In this document: positions 22,757 to 32,700 of the stretch, one piece after another
Layout of the letters: the number at the start of each line of letters is the position of its first letter
Numbering within the stretch: the stretch's first letter is position 1
Virus record (IMG/VR): IMGVR_UViG_3300017783_000007
Coordinates: 1 to 64,000 of that record
Reading direction: 5' to 3' (one strand)
DNA from: a virus
DNA: 64,000 nt
Translations under genes and position numbers: made by a program
The notes under the pieces: generated by a model
Told to the model about the DNA's origin: nothing
Seen by the model: only the letters and a program-made list of their open reading frames with translations
Database searches by the model: none

Positions 22757-25573
22757 TTATGATGACCAGGCTGGCATATTTGCGGAGCCTAAAATTCCTC
22801 TATAATAGTCATGTATTTTCTGCATATTAGCTGTAGATAAAACATTATCATACACAATAAGTGCTCTAACATGGTGAGGTTTTCTAAACGTTGCAGAAAC
22901 ATACCCATTAAAGTCTATCCCGCTAGGGAATACAGCCCCTGATATTATAGCAGTATTATACTTAGATTGCTCATGAGCATCAAATGATGTATTTCTATCA
23001 TTCAGGACGGTATTACCGTTAACTCTATGTTCCCGAGTTTCTCCACTATGAGTATTAATTGCTGAAGTTTGACCGGTAGTTGACCCGTCTTGGAGTACAT
23101 AAGCGTAAGTACTCGAATTACTACCATAGCTCCACAAAAGAGTATTTTCTAGTGTAGTTGGTGTGTGATAAATTAAAATAACAGTCTTAGCTTTTCCACT
23201 CCCTGTACCCGAAAGTGCAGTAGGAAATTCAAAGTTTCCTACGCTCTCCCCGCCCGCCGCAAATTGCATTGCAGCTACACTATGAGCGGTTGTGCTAGAA
23301 GAGTATGTTCCACCAGAAAAAGTTATATTGTTACTATTAGAAGAAATATCAGTCCACGTTGTACCTGAGCCCCCATAACTACTGGAGTCTCCAAAGTCCC
23401 AAAATCCTATTAAACCTGATATACTAGTAGGTCCAAAAGATAATGTAAACGTTGAAGAAGCACTGTTAGTTCTTACACCATCAAAAGCCTTAAATCTAGC
23501 AGTAAATGTTCCGCCATTAGACTCATTAGTACTAGGAGTTACTGTGAATGTGCCCCCACTTTGGGTAATTGTAGCTTGAGCTTGATTAGAAGGGCTGGTA
23601 TCATGACTATAAGTCACATCGAACCCTTCTGGATCTGTAGCTGCTACAGTAACAGTAGTTGCTGTGCCGTCCGCTTCTAGTGCGTAGGAAGCTGCGGGAC
23701 TAGTAGTGAATTCAGGCAGTGTGTTTACTCCGCTAAAAATTCTATCCCACTCCGTACCGTCCCAGCCATAAAAAGCTTTCACATCCGTTACAAATGCTAG
23801 GTCTCCACCAGTATTTCCAGAAGAAGGTAGAGCTGCTATGTTTGCATATGTAGTTACACCACCTCCTGGGAGGAGCAGCCCGGCTGCCGCTGCTGCTGCA
23901 ATTTCGCTTTTTACAATTAACTTAGTCGCTGAAACAGCGGTTCCTGCTAATACTGAAGGAGATCCCGCTGTTGTTGACAGTGTACCGTCGTTTTGTATGT
24001 AATAAGACTGCCCGGCAGTTAGCCCAGACTGAGCATCATCTACTGAACCTATAAGTTGAACTGTAGCAGTAGCAGAATTAGCATAGGCCGCATCCGATAC
24101 TCCTATGTAGTTACTTGCTGTAAGATTTGTTGAAGTTGAGGCTGCCCTAGCTGTTTGCTTTACACGAGCTGTTCCACGGTTAGAGTTTCCTCTGTCCCTA
24201 TAAGCGAGTACTACTTTGTTTGAATTTGAGTCAAAAGTTGTACCATAATTATTATCTGATTCACCACTGTTGTATACCTCTGCTGAACCCAGAGTAAGAC
24301 TTGTCCCGCTCACAGTACACTCACGAAGAGTACCGTACCAAGAGTTGGCTACATCTAAGTAGGTAATTACAATTTTATTAGTATTTGAGTCAAAAACAAC
24401 ACTATTATCATACATGCCTCCCGTCGTAATCCCAGTAACTTCTGTTCCAAAACTAATACTGCTACCGCTCACTGTACCTACCCTGATTGCTCCTGCAGCA
24501 GAATTAGCATAATACATTGCTACGACTTTATTTGAGTTTGAGTCAAAACCGAGAGCAATGTCATTAGCTCCATTAGAACTGACACTCACGGCAGTACCAA
24601 AACTAATACTTGTTCCAGATACTGTACCTACAATTGCTTTAGTAGAACGAGAACTATCTGAGTTGTTTCCGTCCACGTAGACTAATACGCATTTATTTGA
24701 GTTTGAATCAAATACAACATCTCCCGCCTTGCTCGCTCCTGTTGTACCGTTATAAAGTACACGACTACCAAAACTAATACTTGTTCCAGATACTGTACCT
24801 ACTCTTACCGCTGCATGGAACCCAGTATTTGTAGAGCTAACGTAAGCAGCTCCTTTATATACATAACAGACTACAACTTTATTTGCATATGAGTCAAAAG
24901 TGATACCCCCTCTATTGGCAAAGGAGGACGAACCTATGTCACTGGTCATATCAGAAATAGGCTCCATAATGGTTGGCGAGCCAAAACTAATACTTGTTCC
25001 AGATACTGTACCTACAATTGCGGTAGCTCGGTCCCTCGAATACGTTGTACCACTGATAGTCTCGGCATGCTTATCCTGATATACAATTACAATTTTATTT
25101 GAATTTGAGTCAAAAGTGATCATAGGCCAGCTAGTTTCTCTTGTATTAAATACCACTTCACTTCCAAAACTAATACTGTTACCGGACACTGTACCTACGA
25201 TTGCCGTTCCGTAGTTACTGTTACCTGCATCCCTATAAGCGAGTACTACTTTGTTTGAATTTGAGTCAAAAGTTGCACTGGCGCCTTGCTGTCCTGTATT
25301 AGCTGTGCTGTCATTAAATACAGTCTCACTACCTAAAGCAGCAGCAATCGCACTAACCTCTGAGCCTGCCACAGCACTTACAGTACCATCAGAGTTTACT
25401 ATAACCATATCTCCATTTGCAAGAGCCCCACTCGCAGTAGCTGTGAGAGTAGGATTCGCTGCTGAACTAGAAGTAATTTTCCATTTTTCGGTAGAACTAT
25501 TATAAGTGTAATTCCTACCATCCGCTGTTATTGTGTCTCCATTACTGGGACTATCTGTAAAGTTAATTGCCAT
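22757..25573 (-). CDS. Tail-fibre/adhesin with seven propeller repeats and LamG-like end
   Basis: 938 residues. Residues 1-35 (INFTDSPSNGDTITADGR, then YTYNSSTEKW) are the shared fibre N-terminal domain. Residues about 90-475 hold seven repeats built on TFDSNSNKVVLAYRD...GTVSGxSISFGS, each 45-60 residues, as expected for a seven-bladed beta-propeller. A conserved module follows (YIGVSDAAYANSAT...DAQSGLTAGQSYYIQ). Next are an AALP...GWDGTEW module, a cadherin/Ig-like domain (about 655-745, with DPEGFDVTYS) and a LamG/concanavalin-like domain starting GLIGFWDFGDSS. It is a candidate receptor-binding protein. The ribosome-binding site GAGG lies in the end of the preceding gene. Confidence 0.82.
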   Translation of the reverse strand: MAINFTDSPSNGDTITADGRNYTYNSSTEKWKITSSSAANPTLTATASGALANGDMVIVNSDGTVSAVAGSEVSAIAAALGSETVFNDSTANTGQQGASATFDSNSNKVVLAYRDAGNSNYGTAIVGTVSGNSISFGSEVVFNTRETSWPMITFDSNSNKIVIVYQDKHAETISGTTYSRDRATAIVGTVSGTSISFGSPTIMEPISDMTSDIGSSSFANRGGITFDSYANKVVVCYVYKGAAYVSSTNTGFHAAVRVGTVSGTSISFGSRVLYNGTTGASKAGDVVFDSNSNKCVLVYVDGNNSDSSRSTKAIVGTVSGTSISFGTAVSVSSNGANDIALGFDSNSNKVVAMYYANSAAGAIRVGTVSGSSISFGTEVTGITTGGMYDNSVVFDSNTNKIVITYLDVANSWYGTLRECTVSGTSLTLGSAEVYNSGESDNNYGTTFDSNSNKVVLAYRDRGNSNRGTARVKQTARAASTSTNLTASNYIGVSDAAYANSATATVQLIGSVDDAQSGLTAGQSYYIQNDGTLSTTAGSPSVLAGTAVSATKLIVKSEIAAAAAAGLLLPGGGVTTYANIAALPSSGNTGGDLAFVTDVKAFYGWDGTEWDRIFSGVNTLPEFTTSPAASYALEADGTATTVTVAATDPEGFDVTYSHDTSPSNQAQATITQSGGTFTVTPSTNESNGGTFTARFKAFDGVRTNSASSTFTLSFGPTSISGLIGFWDFGDSSSYGGSGTTWTDISSNSNNITFSGGTYSSSTTAHSVAAMQFAAGGESVGNFEFPTALSGTGSGKAKTVILIYHTPTTLENTLLWSYGSNSSTYAYVLQDGSTTGQTSAINTHSGETREHRVNGNTVLNDRNTSFDAHEQSKYNTAIISGAVFPSGIDFNGYVSATFRKPHHVRALIVYDNVLSTANMQKIHDYYRGILGSANMPAWSS

Positions 25574-25575
25574 TT

Positions 25576-25893
25576 TTATACCTCTATAATGTTAACGCTT
25601 AGAGCAGAATTCCACAATATATCAAGCTGTTTAGCCCACATATTGTAATGCGACTTTATATCTTGTTTATTTTCAGGAAGTTTAGATAAACTCCTTACAT
25701 ATTCTACTGTAAAAGTGTCTAATAATTCTTGCTCAGTATTAAACTTCATTTTTTTAGGCTCAAAAATCCAAAAAACATCTTTAGTTAAACTCTCATCCGT
25801 TTCACTTACTAAGGTTATATTCGCTTGTATATACTTAATAGTATTGTCTACATGATATACCTTAACAGAGTTCCATTGTTCTATAAAATTCAT
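25576..25893 (-). CDS. Small protein between fibre genes, possible fibre chaperone
   Basis: 105 residues from the ATG at 25893, with GGGAG five bases upstream inside the end of the preceding gene; a GTG 12 bases earlier is possible. It begins MNFIEQWNSVKVYHVDNT and includes DVFWIFEPKKMKF. The remainder is helical, including SHYNMWAKQLDILWNS. It is not fibrous in composition, unlike its neighbours. Position and size suggest a fibre-assembly or virion accessory protein, but no family is recognised. Confidence 0.6.
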   Translation of the reverse strand: MNFIEQWNSVKVYHVDNTIKYIQANITLVSETDESLTKDVFWIFEPKKMKFNTEQELLDTFTVEYVRSLSKLPENKQDIKSHYNMWAKQLDILWNSALSVNIIEV

Positions 25894-25895
25894 AC

Positions 25896-26111
25896 TTACT
25901 CCCACGATTCCGGATCTGCTGCTGCAGCTCCGCTGCTATCTGTTGTTCTTGCAGGAAATGGAAGCAAAGTACTCCCAAGAGGTACATCTGCAACGATAAG
26001 ATCTCTTGCTGCGGGAAATAGGCTTCCCGCTAAAAGTAAAGGTGATGGAGGAACCGTTGCAAAAACTATTTCTGTTACTGTAGTAACGCCCCCTTCTATT
26101 GTTAATGCCAT
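25896..26111 (-). CDS. Small hypothetical virion-region protein
   Basis: 71 residues with GGAG before the ATG. The sequence starts MALTIEGGVTTVTEIVFATV, is Pro/Ala/Leu-rich in the middle (PPSPLLLAGSLFPAARD) and ends ADPESWE. The start signal and tight coupling with the next gene (stop, two bases, ATG) support a real gene. It may be a short structural or attachment peptide. The function is unknown. Confidence 0.55.
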   Translation of the reverse strand: MALTIEGGVTTVTEIVFATVPPSPLLLAGSLFPAARDLIVADVPLGSTLLPFPARTTDSSGAAAADPESWE

Positions 26112-26121
26112 GTTTTTTCTC

Positions 26122-27282
26122 CTATGTTTTTTTAATTAAATAATGTCCTAGATCCGGCCGAAGATCTACAACAGGGGCATATACATAATCATTTCCTGAG
26201 ATTGTAACTTCCTCAAATGCAGTTCCAATCCCAGAGGGGGCAAACCAAACATTATTTAAAGTAGAAAAGTCCTTTACATCTGGAAAAAAGCCAGGACCTT
26301 TTATATATAAGGGGAAAACTACTAGTGCTTTTGTGCCGTTCGCGGTATAGGATAATTGGTTGCTATTTTTAAATGAAGCGGTGCCGGACGAGGTGGAGGC
26401 AGCATAAGACATATTCCATTGCATGTCAGTATTGATCTCACCTACGTCAGAGCCAGTAATTGTGCTATTCTCTAGTTTTGCTATACTATAATAGTATCCC
26501 TCGGGGTCGTACGCATTGCCGTTAGTAGAAGCTGTCCATAGTCGTATAGTGCCTCCTTCATTTCCCGCAAGGTGTGTACCAAAGTTACAGAGTTGTGCAA
26601 AATCTCCTGGGCTAGTGTTTCCAAACCAACCTGAATTAGAACTTGATCTATACATTGGCGAAGCCTCACCCGCGTTGTGTTTACTCGCGTCGGATGCAAA
26701 AACAAAAGCATTAGGACACACAGACTGTTTTTGATCTAAAGGACCTTGGGGGCCTTCTAAAATCATAAAAGCTCCCTCTCCGCTATCTATGTAACCCAAT
26801 ATTATAATTCTTTTTGGATCCGCAAAAACTCGTATAGTACGACCACTTGTATACATAGCATGAGAGCTAGCATAAGTACTGTTCGTACCAGAGTACCCCC
26901 AGCTTAAGTTTTCTGTGCTCGTATTTGGATCAAAAATAACCCCCAAACAAAACCCAAAGCTAGTACTATTATAGTATGAAGTACTAGTGTGGGCCCCAGA
27001 GGTATATAAGGCACAATACTTTGGGATGTTGTTTGTAGCAGAAGTACCTTGAAGAATATACTGTGCGTCTGCCGCTGCTATACTACCACTTTGCAAAGAG
27101 TTAGAGCTATGTAAGGCCCAACCACTGTTTGCTCCCGCTGTTAATTCAGAGTCAGCTGTCGTAATAAACTCTAGATTACTTAAAGACGCGCTACCCGAAC
27201 TAGACTCATGAATAATTCTAGTTATATCCCTTACTACTTCTCCATTTGTTGTATTTGAGGGAAATTTTAATTTTGCATACAT
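26122..27282 (-). CDS. Putative virion surface / fibre protein
   Basis: 386 residues with AGGAG upstream. It begins MYAKLKFPSNTTNGEVVRDI and continues with segments rich in Ser, Thr, Asn, Gly and Tyr. It includes RTIRVFADPKRIIILGYID, LEGPQGPLD and GNEGGTIRLWTAST. It ends in a beta-rich domain with YVYAPVVDLRPDLGHYLIKK. It lacks the shared fibre N-terminal domain. The composition and location inside the fibre array suggest an exposed virion protein; the fold and target are unknown. Confidence 0.65.
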   Translation of the reverse strand: MYAKLKFPSNTTNGEVVRDITRIIHESSSGSASLSNLEFITTADSELTAGANSGWALHSSNSLQSGSIAAADAQYILQGTSATNNIPKYCALYTSGAHTSTSYYNSTSFGFCLGVIFDPNTSTENLSWGYSGTNSTYASSHAMYTSGRTIRVFADPKRIIILGYIDSGEGAFMILEGPQGPLDQKQSVCPNAFVFASDASKHNAGEASPMYRSSSNSGWFGNTSPGDFAQLCNFGTHLAGNEGGTIRLWTASTNGNAYDPEGYYYSIAKLENSTITGSDVGEINTDMQWNMSYAASTSSGTASFKNSNQLSYTANGTKALVVFPLYIKGPGFFPDVKDFSTLNNVWFAPSGIGTAFEEVTISGNDYVYAPVVDLRPDLGHYLIKKT

Positions 27283-27305
27283 TGTATTTTCTCCTGATAT
27301 GCTAG

Positions 27306-28586
27306 TTATGAAAAACTAAATACTAAATATAGGTTGGCACCCGCTGTGCTAGAACCTACCTGTGTTATATTTACGGTTATATAGTCACCTTCCGAAAAAG
27401 TTGTAGTATCACTATTATTAACACTAGAACTAGCTCCGTTAGCAATTGTTATTGTTTTAAACGCGCTTCCTGCGCCATTTTTAATTAAGGCTATAGTAGC
27501 CGCTGATCCAGCGGGTGCAGTATCTACAAAAGCATCTATAAAATCAAGCGTAAAAGAGTCATGCAGATATAGTCGTTTTGATCCTGTATTTACAGCAAGA
27601 GTATCATCATACCTATATGCCTTTACAAAGCCTCCTCCCGCTGATTGGCTTGCCCAACTCAATACTCCACTGCCATTTGTAGTTAGTACTTGATTTGCAC
27701 TTCCGTCAGCATTTGGCCAAGTATGATTGTCTAATACAATGTTTCCTGACCCATCGGGTTTTATATCTATATTACCATTGCCAATAGAAACAATATCTTG
27801 TCCGTTGACATCTAGATTTCCCCCAAGCTGAGGTGTTGTGTCAGCTACTACTGACGCAATACCCCCTGATCCTGTTGAATCTGCTGCGGGCGCCCATTCA
27901 CTCCCGCTCCACTTTAATACTTGACCAGAACTGGGACTTGTAGAGCTTACATTTGTTAAATCTGATAAAACAGCAACGCCTCCTCCACCATCAGGATTAG
28001 CAAATTCAATCCATTGATTACTGCTGCCGTCAGCATAGTAAATATAGGGGGTCAGCTCAGTTGTATCAAACCATAAATCTCCCGAGGAAGGACTGCTGGG
28101 AGCAGTATCAGAAGTAGATACTGAAGCACCTCCTCCTCCTCCACTGCTTTGCGCAGTCCAACTTAGATTTCCAGATCCGTCTGTTTTTAGAACGTAATTT
28201 GCAGTGCCATCTGCAGTAGGCCAGCTCAACCCATCAAGTATAATTTTTCCTGAGCCATTTGGAGTTATAGAAATATTTCCATTGCTAACTGAAACTAGGC
28301 TTTGCCCATTAACGTCTAGATCACCTCCCAGCTGCGGAGTTGTATCTTCAACTAGGGAGGATAAGCCTCCAGAACTTACGGTAGTGAATGTAAAAGAACC
28401 ACTGCCGTTTGTAGTTAATACTTGACCATTTGTGCCATCAGACCCGACATCTGTTAGTGATAGTAAAGTATCGCCGGGGCTTGAAGTAACGTCCCATTTA
28501 CCTGTACTATTACTAAATGTATATGTACGTCCATCAGCTGTAATAGTAGCTCCGTCACTTGGACTGTTTGTAAAATTAACTGCCAT
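27306..28586 (-). CDS. Short tail fibre with shared N-terminal domain
   Basis: 426 residues. The first about 35 are the shared fibre domain (VNFTNSPSDGATITADGR). Two copies of a module with TPQLGGDLDVNGQ...SNGNI.I.PNGSG...LKTDGSGNLSW flank a SPSSGDLWFDTTEL.PYIYYADGS module. These modules recur in the 1,544- and 3,207-residue fibres. The unique C-terminal about 105 residues start FVKAYRYDDTLAVNTGSK and look like a beta-sandwich tip. It is probably a trimeric side or tip fibre. A GAG-type ribosome-binding site precedes the ATG. Confidence 0.75.
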   Translation of the reverse strand: MAVNFTNSPSDGATITADGRTYTFSNSTGKWDVTSSPGDTLLSLTDVGSDGTNGQVLTTNGSGSFTFTTVSSGGLSSLVEDTTPQLGGDLDVNGQSLVSVSNGNISITPNGSGKIILDGLSWPTADGTANYVLKTDGSGNLSWTAQSSGGGGGASVSTSDTAPSSPSSGDLWFDTTELTPYIYYADGSSNQWIEFANPDGGGGVAVLSDLTNVSSTSPSSGQVLKWSGSEWAPAADSTGSGGIASVVADTTPQLGGNLDVNGQDIVSIGNGNIDIKPDGSGNIVLDNHTWPNADGSANQVLTTNGSGVLSWASQSAGGGFVKAYRYDDTLAVNTGSKRLYLHDSFTLDFIDAFVDTAPAGSAATIALIKNGAGSAFKTITIANGASSSVNNSDTTTFSEGDYITVNITQVGSSTAGANLYLVFSFS

Positions 28587-28588
28587 TT

Positions 28589-29107
28589 CTATTCTCCAAA
28601 TGTCACTTTTCTGCTAACTACGTTATCAGATTTACTATTTTCTTCTGCAAGTGAAAACTTGTTTGCATTAATTAGACTCTGAACATTTCTCCACGCTGTA
28701 GTATCTCCTTTTACCATATTAAAAGAAGCTGTAGTTGTTCCCATGGTTTCTCTAATTTGTGCTCTTACTGTCTGAAACTCGTCCGTGTACATCCAGGCCT
28801 TGCTATTTTGTGCATCCGGACCTGCTAACCACATACCCCATTCAAAATTTGTTCCTTCAATAGTGCCTGCAATCAAAGCTAAACATCGGGCTCCGGCTCT
28901 TACTGCAACAACGGTTCTTTCAGAGTCTGAAGCGAAGGAGCGATAAAGAGCTAGTGCTGTTTCTCTTTTTTCTTCCTCGGTAGTTGCATTGAACTCGCTC
29001 CAAGAAAAAACACTTTCAGACATAGCATCTTCTTTACAGCCCTCCCATACAATATTAAAATCATCGTTACGAACTTTGTCTATAATATCAATAGTATAAT
29101 TACTCAT
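28589..29107 (-). CDS. Non-fibrous hypothetical protein inside the fibre array
   Basis: 172 residues with ordinary globular composition (MSNYTIDIIDKVRNDDFNIV start). It has an alpha/beta pattern including RTVVAVRAGARCLALIAGTI and FEWGMWLAGPDAQNSKAWMY. It weakly recalls GNAT-like folds, but no acyl-CoA-binding motif is clear. It overlaps the preceding gene by eight bases, so translation is likely coupled to the 203-residue virion protein. It could be a fibre chaperone, modifying enzyme or structural protein; I cannot decide. Confidence 0.55.
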   Translation of the reverse strand: MSNYTIDIIDKVRNDDFNIVWEGCKEDAMSESVFSWSEFNATTEEEKRETALALYRSFASDSERTVVAVRAGARCLALIAGTIEGTNFEWGMWLAGPDAQNSKAWMYTDEFQTVRAQIRETMGTTTASFNMVKGDTTAWRNVQSLINANKFSLAEENSKSDNVVSRKVTFGE

Positions 29108-29711
29108 TAAAATCCACGTCCTTATCGCTTGTGGAGGTTACCCAGTTTCCTAAAGTTGTAGTATAGGCAGAACTGTTGGCCCAGACCCATTTAGTGTTTC
29201 CGTCGCTCTGGGTGTGAGTGGCACTAGAAGAAGTAAGGTTCTGACTTCCTACATCTATAGAAGTAAAAAATCCTTGGGCTCTAGTTCCTGAGAGCACTAC
29301 TTCAAATCCTCTGCCTGATATAACATTTGTTTTTAGGTCTTGTGTTCTGCGTTCTCTCAATACTTTTATAGTTGCTCCATCATATGTAGTCGCACTACCA
29401 CTAGCAATGCTTCCAATAGTTGTTGAGGCAATTGAGTCGTAGCCATGAGTAAGATAGCCATTGCCTCCAGATATAGTAATAGTTACATCAGCAGACGAAG
29501 AAGATGCAGTTCCTTTTGCCGCTCCATGAAAGTTAGACATTTTTATCCTACCCGTTAAGGGAACATTAGTAATAACTCTGCCACTATTTCCTGCAGACAG
29601 ACCAATAATAGTACCTCCTCCATAGTATTCCGAAAAGGATATAGGATTTTCTCCGCCAAATTCCGTCTGTAGTTCGCTAAATTTTAATTGACCTGAAGAT
29701 GCTAAAGCCAT
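29100..29711 (-). CDS. Virion protein with LKFSELQTEFGG N-terminal domain
   Basis: 203 residues with AGGAG before the ATG. The N-terminal about 65 residues (GQLKFSELQTEFGGENPISF...GRIKMSNFHG) match a recurrent short domain at the start of marine phage virion and tail proteins (memory). The rest is beta-rich, Ser/Thr/Gly-rich, with KVLRERRTQDLK and WVWANSSAYTTT near the end. It is probably a structural protein or small adhesin attached to the tail tip. Confidence 0.65.
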   Translation of the reverse strand: MALASSGQLKFSELQTEFGGENPISFSEYYGGGTIIGLSAGNSGRVITNVPLTGRIKMSNFHGAAKGTASSSSADVTITISGGNGYLTHGYDSIASTTIGSIASGSATTYDGATIKVLRERRTQDLKTNVISGRGFEVVLSGTRAQGFFTSIDVGSQNLTSSSATHTQSDGNTKWVWANSSAYTTTLGNWVTSTSDKDVDFNE

Positions 29712-32700
29712 TATTTTTCTCCTTTTAGTTCTTCTATTTCTTGTTTTAGCTCTTTTACGGCTTCTATCAATACAGCAACTAATTTTTCATATCTTACTGC
29801 TTTTGTGCCATCTGGTCGCTCCGCGACTAACTCAGGCAGTACTTTCTCAACATCCTGTGCGATTACACCACTATCATGCTTTCTATGAAAGTACCCATCT
29901 TCTCCTCCCTGCTTTTCTAAGTACTCGTCTGTCCAGTCAAACGTTACTCCACGAATTTGCTGAACTTTACTGAGAGCATTTGGAATTATTTCAATATTTT
30001 CCTTAAGTCTCTCGTCAGAAGAATAATAAGCTACTACGTCTCCATCTGCTCTAATTTCCGCCCCATAGTGAAGAGCAGTTGTATTCATGGTAAAGTCTAC
30101 GCCCGGTATTCTTACATTGTTAATAAGTCCGTCACCAGAAGCAGTTCCTATTGTCATCTCATTATTTGTTGAAGTACTAGTTGCTTCAGCATTATAGCCT
30201 ATAAGTATGTTATGGCTGCCGTTTGAACTGGTAGCATTGTATGCTTGACCTCCAATTACAATATTCTTAGAGCCTGTAGTTATTGCATTACCGGCATTGT
30301 AGCCTAACAATACGTTCATATTAGCAGAGGTAATACTATCTCCAGCATTTACACCCACCGCAACGTTTGCACTGGCACTGTTTGTAACGGCTGCGCCAGC
30401 ATTTGCACCCAGAAAAAGACTAAGTGCAGTAGAGTTATAAACAGCATCTGATAAGTCATCAATAGATGTAGCCCCTGCAGAAGCGGGCGTAGTCCAACTT
30501 AATACACCAGACCCATCTGTTTTTAAAACTTGATTCGCACTACCATCATCATTTGGTAGTGTTAAAGTATAATCAGCAGACGCGCTGTGAGGAGGTCCTT
30601 TAATGGTCACTCCATGTGAGTTGACTTCGCAATTTAGTTTAAACTGCCCAGAACCTTTTGTACTGTTGCCTTTAAATACAACAACACCGGATCCGTTTGG
30701 ATCTAAATCTATATCGCCGTTGCTTGCTGTTACAATGTCTTGCCCATTTAGGTCTAAATCTCCACCTAATTGAGGTGAAGTGTCCGCAGATACAGAAGCT
30801 ATACCACCAGTGCCGGTTGAGTCGGCAGCAGGAGCCCACTCACTTCCGCTCCATTTAAGAACCTGACCGCTACTAGGACTTGAACTACTTACATTTGTTA
30901 ACTCTCCAAGAGCAAGCGCACCGCTTCCCGCTCCTCCTCCATTTGAGTTTGCAAATTCAATCCACTGGTTGCTATCGCCATCTGCATAGTAGATATATGG
31001 ACGCAGATTACTAGAGTTAAACCACAAATCTCCTGAAGAAGGGCTACTAGGAGCAGTATCAGAAACATCTATACTGGAACCAGCAGTAATTGTAACATTT
31101 GAAGCAGAGGTAACTCTTCCTTGGCCGTCTACAACAATTTGGGGGATAGTTGTTGCACTTCCATAAGTTGCTGCAGTAACGCCAGTGTTTTCTAAGCTTA
31201 AAGTAACGGCTCCGGAGGTTCCTCCTCCTGTAAGCCCGTTTCCTGCACTTACAGCAGTTATATCAGCATCAGAGGTAGTATGTTCTAATAACAGCTCCGT
31301 TGCTGAGACAGCGACACCCATTTTAATATTATAGCTATCTGCAGTTGAGTTTAAAGTTCCGTTAGAAGTAAGATAGTAGGTGGCGCCAGTTGTTAAGCTA
31401 GATTGATTTCTATCAACTCCACCCATTAAATTTACAGTGCCCGAAGCGCCCGCAGAAATGTTCTCGTCGGCAATTCCTACTACTGTATTTTCAATATTAG
31501 TTGTCGTAACAGTATTTTGTATTCCGTAAAATTCTCCATCAAGCTGACTAATCATGCTCGCAGATGATCCATATCTAGTAAAGCCGTATACCAGACCTGC
31601 AGACTTATAAATTAATGCACCCGCATTAATTGTATTACTGTGCGACATCACAGTACTGTTGCTTGCGTGAGTTATAGTACCATTCGAGCTCATCGTGAGA
31701 CGCCCTAGGAGCAGCCTACGGGCAGAATTGTAAGAACCGTTGGATAAATAAACTAAAGTATTTGTACCTGTATCTACCGCTCCTGCTACTATGCTTGCAC
31801 TAAGAAATGATCCACTTCCTCCTGGATCAGTGTCTTTATGCGCAACTGTAAGAGTGCCGTTTTCTTCTATTGTTACACTATTATACCCGACTGGCCATGT
31901 TTTATTGCCGAAATATTCATAAGTTATTTGATAAATCATCAAAAACTTTTGACGATTCGGAATGTAAAAAATATGTGGATTGCCAGCTGCACTAGGAGTG
32001 TATACATTTCCTGTTATATCAGAAGATTGTAATGTAGTATTCGTAACTGTAACAGCAGAGCCCAGTGTAATAGATCCACTGGAGCAAGTCCACTTTTTAC
32101 AATAATTTGAGCCTCCTGACGTATAAACAACTACACCGGCATTTCTTACGGGATCGTAAGCCACAGAAGTGTGCGAGCCCCCAACAGTTACAGCTGTTCC
32201 TACAGTAAAGGTATCATTCGAGCTATTATAGGTTAGAGCTCTAATATTGTCTCCACCCACTAAAATCCATTTTCCGTCATTATCATCATAGGTAATGCTA
32301 CCAGCAGAGTCCCACGAAGTGCTTGCAGAGTATAGAGTAGCATTAGTACCCCAAGTTATCGCTCCTGTAGACGTATTAATTGTACCTATATTGTAATAAG
32401 TAGCTGAACCAGTACTTCCAATTAAAGCTATTTTATTACTTGCTACCAGAAATGCGGGACCAGTAGTAATTTGATTAGAATTACTCGGCATAGAGCCAGT
32501 GGAAGATACAGTTACGGAGCCGTCCGCTGCAAGAGTAGCCCACCTATAATAGTAGGTACTGGACTCGTAAGTCAATTGAAATATCTTATTAGAATAATCG
32601 GGAACTAGAACTGCTTGCCCCACCCCCTCCGAAGAGGAAGTAGTACCTAGATACTCTATACTCGTTGATGTTTGAGTAACAGAAGCGCTAATTGTACTTT

